Below are positions 12,601 to 24,271 of a DNA stretch of 64,000 nucleotides, one piece after another; positions within the stretch are counted from its first letter, which is position 1, and each line of letters opens with the position of its first letter. Under the pieces are notes generated by a model, which worked only from the letters and a program-made list of their open reading frames with translations, was not told the DNA's origin and did not search any database. Origin of the DNA: Paramacrobiotus metropolitanus (Eukaryota; Tardigrada; Eutardigrada; Parachela; Macrobiotidae). The stretch is taken from NCBI RefSeq assembly GCF_019649055.1, contig NW_026570231.1, positions 62,001 to 126,000 of the forward strand, read 5' to 3'. The translations under genes were made by a program, and so were the position numbers.

Positions 12601-15600
12601 TTATGCATGCCGCGGGTGCCCTTAATATCATGACGACCGCCGGCAGCAAGCGGTTCTCCATCTTTGAACCATTCAACCGGAGCTTTAGGATCTTTGAATT
12701 CAACTTCAAAGTTTATTGTTTCTTTTGTCAACATGCTGGCATCTTTTAGGCCTTTAATAATTTTATTGAAAGGCTCCACGATCACTTCCGCGTTGGTGCT
12801 ATCAGAATTTGTCTTGCACTCGTAATCGTCCTCGTCATCCAACATGGAGTTCTTAATAATAAGTTTTCGCTTCTTCCCATCGACAACAAATTCGTGGCGA
12901 TCGTCAGGCTTGAGAATTTTGCCTTTCTTCAGCCACTTAACTTCAGCGTTTGCATCATCCACCTCGCACTCAAGAGTTGCGTCACTTTTTTCCGTGACCT
13001 TTATACTCTTCAACGGTTTGTTAAATTTATACAGCGGCTCTACAGGCAAACAAAGGTAGTGTATGCTTTATTACCTATGAAAATTTATATATACTTCTAT
13101 AAATACTTACGGTCTACCACAAAGTTACACTTTGTGAAGATTTTGTCGTCATATCGGCAGATGTATTCGCCCGTATCAGCTTCCGTGAGCTTCTTGATTT
13201 TCAAAATGCACCGACCAATCCCATCCTTTTGTATATCATATTTGTCTCCTCTCTATAATTGTAATTAAATTTATTCCATTAAATTGTAATCCCATGTGTT
13301 GTTAACTGATCAGTGCTTTGTACTTCAATTGGCTGGCCATTTTTTGTCCATTTCACTGCAACCTTGGGAACAGATATTTTACACGTCATTTCAGCATCCT
13401 TGAATTTATCCTGATGTAATTCCTTTGGAAGTTTTTGCACGAATTCGATGACGGGGTCGGGTTCTGTCAGGTAAAGCAAAATGTTCTCCGTTAATTATTT
13501 TCCGTACGTCAAACACGCTTTCTATAACAGTTTTTATCGTTTTATGATAATGTACTGTATATATGTGGTCGGTATTTTACCATCGACTTGTAAGAAGCAC
13601 TTGGTGACAGATTCTCCAATGGTGCACATGTACACTCCACTATCATCGGCTTTCGGATCCTTAATTTCCAGGATGTGAGTGTCTTTATCATTAACTAGCC
13701 GAAACTTTAAACCATGAAAGATTTCCTCTTTAGGTCCTTTGGTCCACTTCGGCTTCTGATTCGGTTTACTGTACACACACTCCATGTGCGCTAGTTTATC
13801 CTTTCCCTCCTTCAAATGCATGTCGGCCAACTCTTTCATGAAACCATCCTTTTTGCCTTCGCGTTTCTTTAATTGAGGTTTTTCTTGTTCAAGATGTTTC
13901 AGATCACCCCAGTTAGGATCTTCTTCTTCGATGCCCCATTTAGCATATTTTCGATGCAACAACATGGCACGAAAATCCATTGCACCTTCGCCACCCACTA
14001 AACAAAATATAAAGGATTGCAAATCTAAGATGTGTAAGGAGATGTCCAACAAGGAAAAACGATGCATTTCTGCCGTTACGTACCGCTGACGAAAAGCTGG
14101 ATTTCTGCTTCATCCGTGCCGTGCTCGTTACTGGCAACAATTCGGTATTTTCCTTCATCCGTATGGCGGGCTTTCTTGATGAACAGCAAAGCCTGGTTGG
14201 TTGTACCGTCTGTTTTGACCATACAGCGGCCTTCGTTGACTATTTCACGAATACCACGGAACCAGTGCACTTCCGGTGCCGGATTGCCCTCCACGGTCAC
14301 GGCGAAGAAAGCCGTTGCATCTGTTACAAAGTTGTAATGCATTACACGGTAATTATGATCTAGAAGAATGTAATTAACTGAGCACACATACCTTCCTGCG
14401 ACTGCACATTTGGTGGTGCATCGATAAGGACAGCCGGACTTCCTGGAGCACCAACAGGTTTCAGTGGGGTAGATACCACATCCACTTTTTCCATCACGCT
14501 AAAGGTCACACAATTCAATTAATATCAAATGACTCAACATAGCAAAAAAAACCGTTCTAACCTCTGCCGGCGCATGTCCACACTCGAACGACGGCGCTAT
14601 AGTCGAAAATACAATTAGAGAAATCATTTGCACAATACGTGTTAGCCAATACACATTATACAATGATCACACACATGCATTGTAACGGACAGATACCGTG
14701 CGATTATTACGAGACGCAACAGCTAATCCTAGGTTAGCGACAAGAAACGACATCTTGCATCCTGGTCACTGTAACGGTTAGTGGAGACAAATTTTGTTAG
14801 AGCACGAAGATGTCTAGAAGAAATCGACTGTGTTGTGTTAGCATTGTTGGTCAAGAAAGGTTAGGCCAGGCCGCATGCCTACATCACCCTAGATATCTGT
14901 ATGATAACATTAACATACTTTATCTGCAACCTCTCCAGGGCGTAACTTCGAGGCGCCCGCTGGTGGCTAATGAATGAAATTACAACGCATCAAATTAATC
15001 GTAGTTCAGGAAGTAAAGCAGACGTGGCAGGAAAACCAGAGTTAAGTCAGCTACTTACAGCTAGCAGATTGCTGTCAGGAGCATGAGTGGTTAGCTGCAA
15101 AACTAAATTAGATGCAGATTCATTCGCAGTTATCCAGTGCAAATCAGAATTAAAACACTTGTCCGTACGAACCCTGCACAGTGTTAACGGAGTGCTTTCA
15201 AAGAATTATGACGCCTTCATTCTGACGAATTAGTGTTTTATGACCCGACGACGACTGCAGTTGTTAAGAGTTAGCGTTGTGCCGAGACCTTGCGTGTCGC
15301 TGCGTGACGGTGAGTCGTTTAGAAGCGGAAGCGTTTACAACTTGAGAAACGGCGATGGCATATATGAGTACCTCCGACACTAAGAACGTGACGTTGGGAG
15401 CGACACTGGACGATCGCCGGGATGTTTCCGGTGATTCTACCACCACACTGGGACGTAGATCACGCTTTTTCAGAATACCAGGACCGAATTCCTCTTGAAT
15501 AGACTGATCAGCCGAATCTCGCCGAAGTCCTACCGAGCTCTTACGAGGCGCCGCCCCTTTGGGCTTAGCGCTTTCGCTAACTGAGACCTTTGCAAATCAC

Positions 15601-18600
15601 AATAATTCAAATTCAGAATAAGGAGTGTGTAAACTGATTATATTTACCGGTAAATAGAATGTAAAATCGCTGCAGATTTTAAGAGCACGGATTTTAACGC
15701 TATGAATTAAATGACTTACTTCGTCCTCGCTTTCAGCTTGCAACGAGACCTTCTTCAGTTTTGGAGCTTCTTCCTTTTTCGATGTAGCAGGCTTTTTGTC
15801 TTCTCCTAAACCAAAAAAACAATATTGTTATAAGGGAAAGGTGAAGCAAGCCGAAAAAAAAACACCGATTGTTTCAGGCAGCCAAGCCTCACAGCATGGC
15901 AGCAACTGCGAAAGAGTAGCTGCTGCCGGCAGTTTCACTCACCTTTGACCGTGAGCAACGCCGAACAGCTTTCTTCGCCATGTTCGTTCTTAATAACGCA
16001 AGATATTTTCCCGGTGTCTTCCGGAAGACAATCCGCAATTTTAAAAGTCGCTGTGGTTCCGTCAAATGTGATAATGAAATCCTGGCTGGGTTCCACCGCT
16101 TTATCATCTCTGGAACAATTACGGTTCAGTAAAAAAACGCTTGGTATATTTAAAACATTTAGGTTTTCTTACTTATACCACGTGACGGTAGGTGTCGGGT
16201 TTCCCTTAACTTTGCAGGTAAATTCAGCCGGCGCTCCGTCTTTCACAGACTGGGGCTTGATTCTTGCAGAAAAGTATGGTGGCTTTAGTTCCGGTCCCGG
16301 GGCTCTGCATTTAAATGTTATAACATAAAGGTCACGTTAAACAAGATTACTGACCCCCTTGAAACTTACTCTGAAACCGACAAGCGAGGAGTGGCTGCCT
16401 TTGGTTCTTTAAGGTCTTTAGACGTGGCTGGTTTGGCCTCCTCTGGCTTTTTAGCAGTGCCCGGTTTTCCCGGTGGTGTAGCGGAAGGCTTGCGAGTTTC
16501 CGCCAGTTTAGTGCCTTCGGCTTCGGCAGCAGCAGCTTTAGCATCCTTCGTGATCGGTTTGAGAGTCGGATAGGCTTCCATCTTCTCCGGTTCCGGCTTA
16601 GCCGGGATGCTTCGTTTGGGTTGAGCCGGCTTGGGTGCGGCTAAGTCACCAGGCTTTTCTGCGGCTTTTCCGGCTTCCGCTGGCTTTGTTTCTCCCGGCT
16701 TGGCAGCCGCTGTTTTCGCTTCAGCTGGCTTCTCACCGGGCTTTGCAGCCGCCGGCGGCTTTTCACCCGGCTTGGCCGCTACAGGCGCTTCTTTTCCAGT
16801 CGGCTTACCTGCAACCGTAGTTTCTGTAGGAGCCTTTTCAGCAGCAGCGCTTTTCTGTGCCGGAGCACCCGGTTTCGCGGCCTCCTTGGGAGCAACCGGC
16901 TCCTTAGCGGTGCCAGCTGCAGGCTTAGCCGGTTCCGGCGCTTTCGCGGTTTCTGGCTTGGAAGGAGCGGCCGTTTTACTAGCAGGTTCAGGGGTCTTCC
17001 CGGTGGGTTCTGCAGCAGCCGGAGTTGCTTTTCCGGCTACGGGTGTTTCGGGTTTTGATGCAGGTTTCGTGGAAGCGGGTTCGGGTGTGGGCTTAACAGA
17101 ACCTCTGGGTGTGGCTGTCGGGGTTTCCGAAGGCTTTCGGCTAGCTGGTTCTGAGGGGGGAAAGGATTCGGACGGTTTTCTACTAGCAGGTAGGGAAGGC
17201 ACCGATTCTGTAGGAGCAGCACGGGATGAATCAGGTACTTTAGTAGCAGGTGTTTTGCTGGGTGTAGGAGCAGTGGGTTCAGTATCATGCGGTCGACCTG
17301 GTGCAGGCTGACCCTCGTCTGCCCTTTTAGCGCTCTGACTAGATTGTTCGCGTGGTTTATCGGCGCTTGCAGGCTCAGACCGTGCTGGTTGCTTCTCAGT
17401 CGAGCGGGGAGCTGCAACTGGCACTTTGTTCGTATCGTCAGTAACCGTCGTTGCAGTGGTAGGGGCATGCTTGGTGGGTGGAGCCGAAGACGGAGGCGAT
17501 GCTTCCCGCTTGGCCTCAGCACGCCCAGACGGACTGGGTTGCGCTGCCGGGCGTTCTTTAGGGGCATCACGTGCAACGGTGTCAGACGGTCTCTCGCGTG
17601 CAGTCGTTTCAGTTGGTTTGCTTCGTGCAAGATAAGTGGGCTCTGCTTCCACCGCTTTACTAGACACTGCCTGGTCAGACGCTTTTCGCGCAGGCTCGTC
17701 TTCGACATCTACCCACACCCGTTCCGTACTTTTGGGTGGGGTCACACGTTTGTCAAGTCCACGTCGACCAAGTGGAGACGGCGACTCATCACGCTGTCGC
17801 ATGCTGACCTTTTCAGGCTCACGCTGTGCACGAGCAGATATTTCTTCGGTTCCGCGTGCAGACACAGCGGTCGCACCGTATTTTTGTTCTTCAGATTTTC
17901 GTGCAGATTCAGTAACTTTGGTTTCGTCTGTCTTACGTGCAGGCTCAGACGGTTTCGTGCCAGCCGGCTTCGCCGCTGCAGCCAGCGGTGGAGAAGCGGC
18001 TTTTGCTTTCGGTTTGCCCACCTCTTTCGGTGGAGACTCTTCGAACTGAAACGCTCCAGAAGTGCGACGTGCAACGGGCTTAACAACTTGCGGTTCGCTT
18101 GGTGGAGGTGAAGGTAAAAACTGAAAGCCACCCGATGTACGCCGGGTGGCTACATGCCGTGGTGGGGACGCCGCAGGACTGCGACGTGCACTAACTGGTG
18201 GTGTGTCGCGTGCAGGGAATTCTAGCAATGCATACAAGACCATGCAAAGGTGCCATAACAGAACAAGCTGGCGGAAAGGCAATCAGGTGGCTCATATTAT
18301 CCGCTCATCGCTTTTATAATGATTACGACAGGCAGACCTAAATTGCTTGCAGGCAAATGTGCATTTCGCCTTACCTGCGGGAGAGGCTTCTTTCGTGGTT
18401 TTACTTTCTACGCCCTTCTTTTCCTCAACGGCCGTTTTCTTAGCGGCCGGTTCGTCTCGTCCTCGAGGCTTAGCAGCTTCTTCCACCGGTTTTGCACCCG
18501 GCTTGCCTGGAGCCGCTTTTTCCTCTTCCGCCTTGCGCTTGGCTTCCGGCTCAGCGGGTTTTTTTGCGTCTGGCTTCTCTTCTGTCTTCTTCTTGGCTGG

Positions 18601-21600
18601 CCCGCTTTCTGAGGTATCGGGTGAGCGCTTTTTGTCAGCAGCTTTCTTTTCTTCCTCTACTTCCTTCTTTTTGGCTGACTCCTTGTTTTCCTCAGCAGGA
18701 CGCTTTTTCTGGGGAGCAGGAGTGTCGTCGACTTCCATTGCCTCGTCTTCCTCTACATCCATCTTTTCTTCTTCTTTTTTCTCCTGTTTCGCTTGTTTGA
18801 CATCTGCAAATCGGATGCATGCTATTGCTAGTGTTTTACTCCCAAAAAATGAACGCAGGTATTGAACAGGGCCGTTGTTGTGCGAAATTGAAAACAATCA
18901 GGTGACGAAGAGCTAATTTGTCACTTACAAATTTTGCAAGTGCTATTTGTGCAGATTTAATTTTGCCCAATGTAATGCACTTATTTGTAAAGGTAGAAAG
19001 CCCATCGTGCACATAACACTAGTTAATATTACATAGTTGCTGTCGCAAAATCAATAATTTGTGTCAGTGATGATTAGTTATTGGCAGACCGAACTTTTTA
19101 GATCAAATAGTAAATGCTGGTTTTGATTACTTTTTCTGATAAGCGGCTTCAGAATAAAGTTAGTACGGATTTACGGTAAAGAACTTGTGGACTGCGCTAC
19201 CTACCTTCAGCAGTGCAGCGAACGGTTTCGGTGACTTCTTTACGGTCATGTTTGGCCGTCACCTTGTATTCCCCTACATCCTGCTCAGTAATTTCGGAAA
19301 TTTCCAGAAACACATTATAGCTGGTTTCGTCGACGCGGCTCTTCTCAATGCGACTAGAATATCGTCCTCTGGCGGAAATGGCCTGCGTGCCCTTATACCA
19401 CGTCACATCCGGTTGGCCAGCAGCTGTGACAGTGGACTGGATGACAACGGTCTGTTTTTTGGAAGATTTCTTGACAACCGGCTTATCAAGCGCCAGATCC
19501 TTGGGCCTGAAGGACAGGATGCGATACACAACATGGGAAAGAACCAGAACAAAATAAAGTGTTGACAGAATGAAAAGGTCACTTACGGCTGCACATTCAG
19601 GTTGACGTTTCCTTGAATCTTTCCAGACTCATTGGAAACCTGGACTTGATACTGCCCACCTAGAGCGGGTGTTATCTTGACAATTTCCAGCGTGCCTTTG
19701 TACTGCTGCTGCTTCAGGGTCTCGGTCTTAATGATGACATTGCTGCTGCTTCGTACTTCTTCTCCTTTGTATGTCCACGAGACATTTGGTTTCGCATCCG
19801 ACTGCACAATAAAATCAACCAAAACACGTTCTCCGCTGGTGGTGATTTTGGGCTGCTGGATGAACTTTGGCGCTTCGCCAGCTGGTTCGTCGTCTCCTTC
19901 GATGTTAAGGGTCAGTTTGGCATTGACTTCGCCAACGGTGTTCGTTACTGTGCACGTGTACAATCCAGCGTCTTTCTTAGATGGATTCTAAAATATTCAA
20001 CAAGTTCAAAACTGAAGTCGGAAATTGTGAATGTCACCAAAGGTCACGAATCCAATGACCATGACTTAATCAGTCGTTACAAATTAATCCATAGACGTAC
20101 TTGAATAAGCATGAAATACGGCAACTTTTAATGTACACACCTCGATAACCAGACGGTGGACAAATACATCTTGCTCCATGCTATCATGGAAAGTATGCCG
20201 CGATGATCGGGTTACTGCGGTTTCATCGCGTTTCCATTTGTACTTAGGTTCTGGTTCCGCTCGCACCTTGACCTCCATCGTGACTTTGGTGCCGCTCGGA
20301 TCGGGAATAATCTTGGGCTTCCCGACAAATGTGGGCGCAAAGAGTCCTTCTTCTTCCTCATCTGGTGGAGCTGTAACGAACATTCGCAATGCTCAACAAC
20401 TGCAAGATTTGGCCCATCGCTATTTCTACTTTATTTGAGTGGCACCACACACGCTTTACTTTGACTAGTTAAGTACCTGATAGCGTCTTTAACACTAGTT
20501 TAACACAATTTCTGTATAATTATAATACGACAGTTTAAAGGTTTGAGGCAAGTAAAAGTATAGCAACATTATTTGTAAATCAAATAAATAAAAAATCCTG
20601 GATCAGCTGCAATAACATTGGGGAAGTTAAACACGTTACCGCATTGTGACCTTTCTACTGCAGTCGCAGTCACTACTGCTTTCTACTGCTGCAGTCTACT
20701 GCGACCTTTCTACTGTATGTTATTGTGACCTTTCTACTGCAGTCGCCTAACAAAAATATTTTTAGCCTGTCGCTGGCGGAGAAAAACACTGTATGGGAAA
20801 AATTGTACCCAGACAGATTAAGGGCGTGGCCGCTTTCCCCGTCATAATTGCAAAGATTCAAGTAAGTCTACACAAACTTTTCAACAGCTAAATACACAAC
20901 AACCATACCTTCAATGTTTAAGTTGAGGTTGGCGTTAATTTCGCCCTTTTCGTTCTTGATAGTGCATTTATAGGTTCCGCCATCACGGTAATCCGGTTCC
21001 TATCGAAATCACTAATGTTTTAAGAAGAAAATAAGTCCTGCGACAAGTGCAAAACAGACCTGAATTTCAAGAGTAATGGTGTATTTATCATCTCCATCGC
21101 TTTCCACATTAGGCATTCTACGTTCATCGGATGGTACTAACTGGCTGTTGAGGTACCACACAACAGTTGGTTGAGGATTGGCTTTTACTCGAACGCGCAA
21201 TAACACATAGGAGCCATCTCTTCCAGGTAAGATTTCCGGTTTCTCCGTGAATTTGGGGGTGAACTTTCCATCTGCTGTCTCTTCAGCTTGACCGCCAAAA
21301 TTTAGAGCTATGTTGGCATTACTTTCACCATTTTTGTTCTTCGCATTGCACCGGTATTGTCCAGCATCCGATTGTTGGGGATCCTGACAAATAAATAAAC
21401 AGTGCAAATCAGCAACCGTCACTGAATCCTAAAACCGGAATACTACAACGCTACTTCAACCCTAGCATGATCAAGTAAGACCACACTTAATTAATAGCCC
21501 AGTATAACTTCAAGGTTATATTTTTGTCTTGAGAAACTCCAATGTGCAAAACTGATTTGTAAATCAGTTTTGGTGGACAAAAGCTTTTTAGAAATAACAG

Positions 21601-24271
21601 ACGCACGGAACAGTTTAAAAATGATTACAGTTGTAGGAGAACCAAGTACAACCCAGCTGAACCCACTAAAAATTATATAAGTCATTTTTGTGGTCTCGTA
21701 TGAGGCTGCTTAAAGTCCAAGTAAATGTTAGATAGGTATATTAAAATGATATCTGTGCGTTTCGATAAACCTACCGATATAATTAGGACGACTTTGTAAG
21801 TATTTTCTCCTTCAGGGTTGAGCAAAATTCTGTGCCGTTGGTCAGGGATAATTCTCTTGTCGGCCTGGAACCAGGTGATGTCTGGCTTGGGTTCAGCTGA
21901 CAAATTACATTCCATAATAAGTGTCGTGCCTTCTTGGCGAATCACCGGCTTGCTTGTAAATTTCGGTGTGCCGCCGGTTGATCTAAAAATAAACAACACC
22001 GCAAAGTGATCCATCTGCCACTCGTAGCTGACGTAATCAATAGGCCTCATGGAAGATGCAAAAAGCAGAAGTTACTTCGTTTCCGGTTCGTCGTCAGGGT
22101 TAGCGAAGGATAGATTAATCGTCGCTTGCCCTTCTCCTGCATCATTTTTAGCCACGACCTTGTATTCTCCTCCGTCTCCGACTTCCGCGCCGGCAATTTC
22201 TAATCGGCATCCGTAGTTGTTATCTTCACCGCCGGTCAAAAACATTTCATACTTGGCACTCGGCTGCAGTGGCCGGGTGCCTTGAAACCACGAAATTGTC
22301 GGCTTCGGCTGGGCACGCAGTTTGCAGTCGAAAATGATTTTGTTGAAGTCATCAGACTGCCGAATAACGGGTTTCTGGGTGAAACTAGGACGTATACCTT
22401 TGGATTTGTCTTCTTCGGGTGGTTCATCGCCTAAAACATAACATCAGTAAAGGTCATCTATAAAAATTTACAACGGCAAAATATCGCTTTTAATTACTTA
22501 ACCACAACATTGCTTTTTTAAATGCAAATTTCTTTAAACCGAGAGAAATTAATCTGTAAACGATAACATACAGTCATCTTTTTAATATAGTTTTAATCAT
22601 GCTTCGAAAGCAAAAACTATTCATCAATACACAATGTTTCAAGAAAATCGGATATAAACCATAAACACCGTAAGAAAAATGCACTGATTGTTTGTAAAGA
22701 GCTTGTAAAATGATTGTTTGTAAAGAGTAAATAATTTTGTAATTAAAAATTAAATAATTTTATAATAGTTGAAACCAAACAGTTCGAAAAAGTACGTCTT
22801 ATGGCTAAAGAAAGGTGAATCACCAATCATAATTCACAATCTTAATGAAATCCACGATCAGCACAACCACGTGTCAGCTGACCTGAAGGTCCAGAACTAC
22901 TGTAACAGCCACACTAGGTACGGAATAGACGATTTGCAACACAAGCTTTAGTTATTTTTTCAAAGATATTCCTACCCTGCTCTTAACGGTTCAATTCCAG
23001 TCATTGGTATAATAGCAGGTTGTAGAGCTTTATATTGTACAATCGGCGAATTTAGTTGTGATTGTACTGCATCAGTGATAACAATGTCCGTCAATTTTCG
23101 ATATCTATTTTCACGCAGCAAAGTAAAAAAATCGTGTAATAATGCTCTAGCTAAATATCAGTTTCAGACGTGCAGTTACCTTCCTATAATATACTTTTCG
23201 TGGATGTAATTCTAGCTAATGATTAACAATAAATCCAAAGAGATCTACGTTGCGGTTCCAATTAGCACACAAGCGTCCGGACTTGTTCAACCGATTGGCG
23301 GGTTACAGTCAATCTTTAAACCGCATGGTAAAAGAATTTTAAGTGAAAGTAGTGGTAATTTTAGTCGTATCCATTCTGTTACGGCGCACTTACTGTCAAA
23401 ATTTAAGCTAATGTTGGCGCTGTTCTCTCCCACTGAGTTTTTGGCAGTAACACGATATTTGCCCGCATCTTCCACGCCAACGTCATCAATTTCCAAAACA
23501 ACAAAATAGGAGTTGCCATCAGGTTCAACGACAATATTAAAGCGACCGCCTTGGTTAACAGGTTTATCATCATGGAACCAGGTGAAAGTGGGTGTCGGGT
23601 CCGCCAAAACACGACACTCAAATAACAACCGGTTACCATCATCCTCTTGTTTGATGCTGGGTTTTTGAGCAAAGGTGGGTGCGATGCCGTCGATGCTCCT
23701 GCAATAAAAAAGTTGACTTCGAATTCGAAGGTCACTTAACGACGCAGCAGTGATAGCACATCATTACACAGCATAACAAATATATAACCACATCTTTTCA
23801 AATTCGTTTACTCGATATGGTTTTGCAAAAGAATTAGATCAGCTCGCACACACAACCAATACGCGTAAATTAAGCACAGTAAATAACATAAAAAGCGTAA
23901 ACCAATACAATGACCCCTTAATAATCTTTAATTGTTGCAGGATCAGAATGCACATTATACGTCTGTATATACGTATAAGTATGCAAATACTGTTTATGTA
24001 TAAGCAACGTCACGTATTATGTAGTAGGACATGTAGTGCAAAAACTGCTAAATCTTCCTTATGTGTAAATTTTGGCAGTTAAGTAAGTAAATTAAGAAAA
24101 TTATTATCCAAAGCCATTAACGGTTCATCACTTTTTTCATTTAATAGAGTTAGTTTAATATTGATAAATTATCAGAATTATATTATCAACAACTAACTGC
24201 GTCGCTTGCATGGAACTTTAAGATTGTAGGAGAAGAGGTGCCTAATAATATTCTTACTTTTTCGGCGGCAT
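1..24271 (-). CDS. unc-22: Twitchin / projectin-like giant muscle protein (3' end outside window)
   Basis: Giant thick-filament protein of invertebrate muscle. In this family Ig and Fn3 domains bind myosin, and a C-terminal kinase regulates contraction and relaxation. I joined 35 exons whose phases all agree: 24258-24271, 23394-23698, 22076-22430, 21775-21982, 21060-21383, 20909-20999, 20141-20370, 19587-19987, 19205-19506, 18375-18803, 16370-18221, 16173-16304, 15943-16109, 15720-15805, 15372-15587, 14562-14596, 14392-14498, 14084-14320, 13581-13997, 13324-13463, 13111-13252, 12506-13039, 11442-12341, 11021-11308, 10630-10941, 10042-10344, 9259-9846, 8877-9179, 8207-8809, 7821-8120, 7169-7750, 3753-6995, 833-3532, 263-677 and 1-63. 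They give about 5,775 residues: N-terminal Igs, a charged linker (about 744-1504), further Igs, then Fn-Fn-Ig repeats with 24 Fn3 domains. The conserved MDFRAML...KYAKWG segment supports twitchin rather than titin. The kinase and C-terminal Igs lie beyond position 1. Confidence 0.93.
833..3532 (-). CDS. unc-22: Twitchin large exon, nine domains with a Fn-Fn-Fn run
   Basis: A single exon of 2,700 bases, phase 1 at both ends, encodes Fn, Fn, Fn, Ig, Fn, Fn, Ig, Fn, Fn. The run of three Fn3 domains breaks the strict Fn-Fn-Ig repeat; twitchins are known to do this near the C-terminal third, before the kinase. The following exon (263-677) starts with another Fn3, giving a second Fn-Fn-Fn-Ig unit. 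Confidence 0.92.
3753..6995 (-). CDS. unc-22: Twitchin large exon, 11 domains
   Basis: A single exon of 3,243 bases encodes 1,081 residues with the order Fn, Ig, Fn, Fn, Ig, Fn, Fn, Ig, Fn, Fn, Ig. It is bounded by a phase-1 acceptor (TTTTAG at 6998-6996) and a phase-1 GTGAGT donor after 3753. It continues the Fn-Fn-Ig register of the upstream small exons with no break. Ig domains begin with the KAGQP signature seen across the repeat region. Confidence 0.93.
7169..12341 (-). CDS. unc-22: Twitchin Fn3/Ig super-repeats, multi-exon part
   Basis: Nine exons encode Ig-Fn-Fn units. Exon 11442-12341 holds Ig-Fn-Fn, 11021-11308 one Ig, 10630-10941 and 10042-10344 one Fn3 each, 9259-9846 Ig-Fn, 8877-9179 Fn, 8207-8809 Ig-Fn, 7821-8120 Fn and 7169-7750 Ig-Fn. 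Fn3 domains show the twitchin signatures PPxDDGG, IxxYIIEKK, YEFRVxAVNKAGPGEPS and the conserved Trp. All introns here lie at domain borders and are phase 1, so each exon could be skipped or duplicated without breaking the frame. Confidence 0.92.
12506..16304 (-). CDS. unc-22: Twitchin middle Ig region and conserved linker
   Basis: Eleven exons carry six Ig domains with short basic linkers between them. In order: an Ig over 16304-15943; a linker (15720-15805, 15372-15587, 14562-14596, 14392-14498) rich in Arg/Ser, with SRRSSSV and RRRSSVDM; an Ig at 14084-14320; a family-specific segment with MDFRAMLLHRKYAKWG that runs into another Ig at 13581-13997; an Ig split between 13324-13463 and 13111-13252; and two Igs in one exon at 12506-13039. 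The MDFRAML/KYAKWG segment is the best diagnostic of twitchin/projectin orthology in the window. SRRSSSV and RRRSSV match the basophilic RRxS kinase consensus. Confidence 0.87.
16370..18803 (-). CDS. unc-22: Twitchin low-complexity Lys/Pro/Ala/Glu linker
   Basis: Two exons (18375-18803 and 16370-18221) encode about 760 residues with no folded domain. The first is very charged and includes KMDVEEDEAMEVDD and many KKK/EEE runs. A similar Met-Asp/Glu-Val-Asp stretch is known in the nematode twitchin linker. The second is Pro/Ala/Lys/Thr/Ser-rich, with degenerate AAKPGEKP-type repeats, and carries a pair of RRTSG-FQF motifs near its start. Phases into and out of both exons are consistent. It is likely a disordered spring or phosphorylation target. 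The antisense strand also has long open frames here because of base composition; I treat those as shadows. Confidence 0.86.
19205..24271 (-). CDS. unc-22: Twitchin N-terminal Ig block
   Basis: Nine exons encode a short start (MPPKK, ATG at 24271 in the good context AACAAG-ATG) and then seven I-set Ig domains. The tiny first exon carries only 14 coding bases and joins in phase 2 to SIDGIAPTFAQKPS. Each Ig shows the family pattern: FT/FAxKP near the start, the first Cys, a Trp about 12 residues later, and DxGxYxC/V near the end. Three of the Ig domains are split by an internal intron and the others lie whole within an exon. Domain ends such as LNF(D/E)G are mostly phase 1. This region corresponds to the Z-disc or M-line proximal Ig series before the linker in nematode twitchin. 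Confidence 0.88.
20644..20746. repeat. Imperfect tandem repeats in a twitchin intron
   Basis: In the intron 20371-20908 the 24-mer beginning TTGTGACCTTTCTACTGCAG occurs at 20644-20667 and again, identical, at 20723-20746. Shorter partial copies (CTTTCTACTG, GCGACCTTTCTACTG) lie between. This looks like a local satellite or slippage product. Confidence 0.7.

Noticed and set aside
16631-18111. Long plus-strand open frames (up to 274 codons) opposite the twitchin linker
   Set aside because: They are composition shadows of the Ala/Pro/Lys-rich minus-strand coding sequence. They lack a start context or domain, and the minus-strand frames splice correctly on both sides.
1-24271. Assignment to titin/connectin
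   Set aside because: No PEVK or Z-repeats were seen. The MDFRAML/KYAKWG segment, the linker and the regular Fn-Fn-Ig order fit twitchin/projectin.
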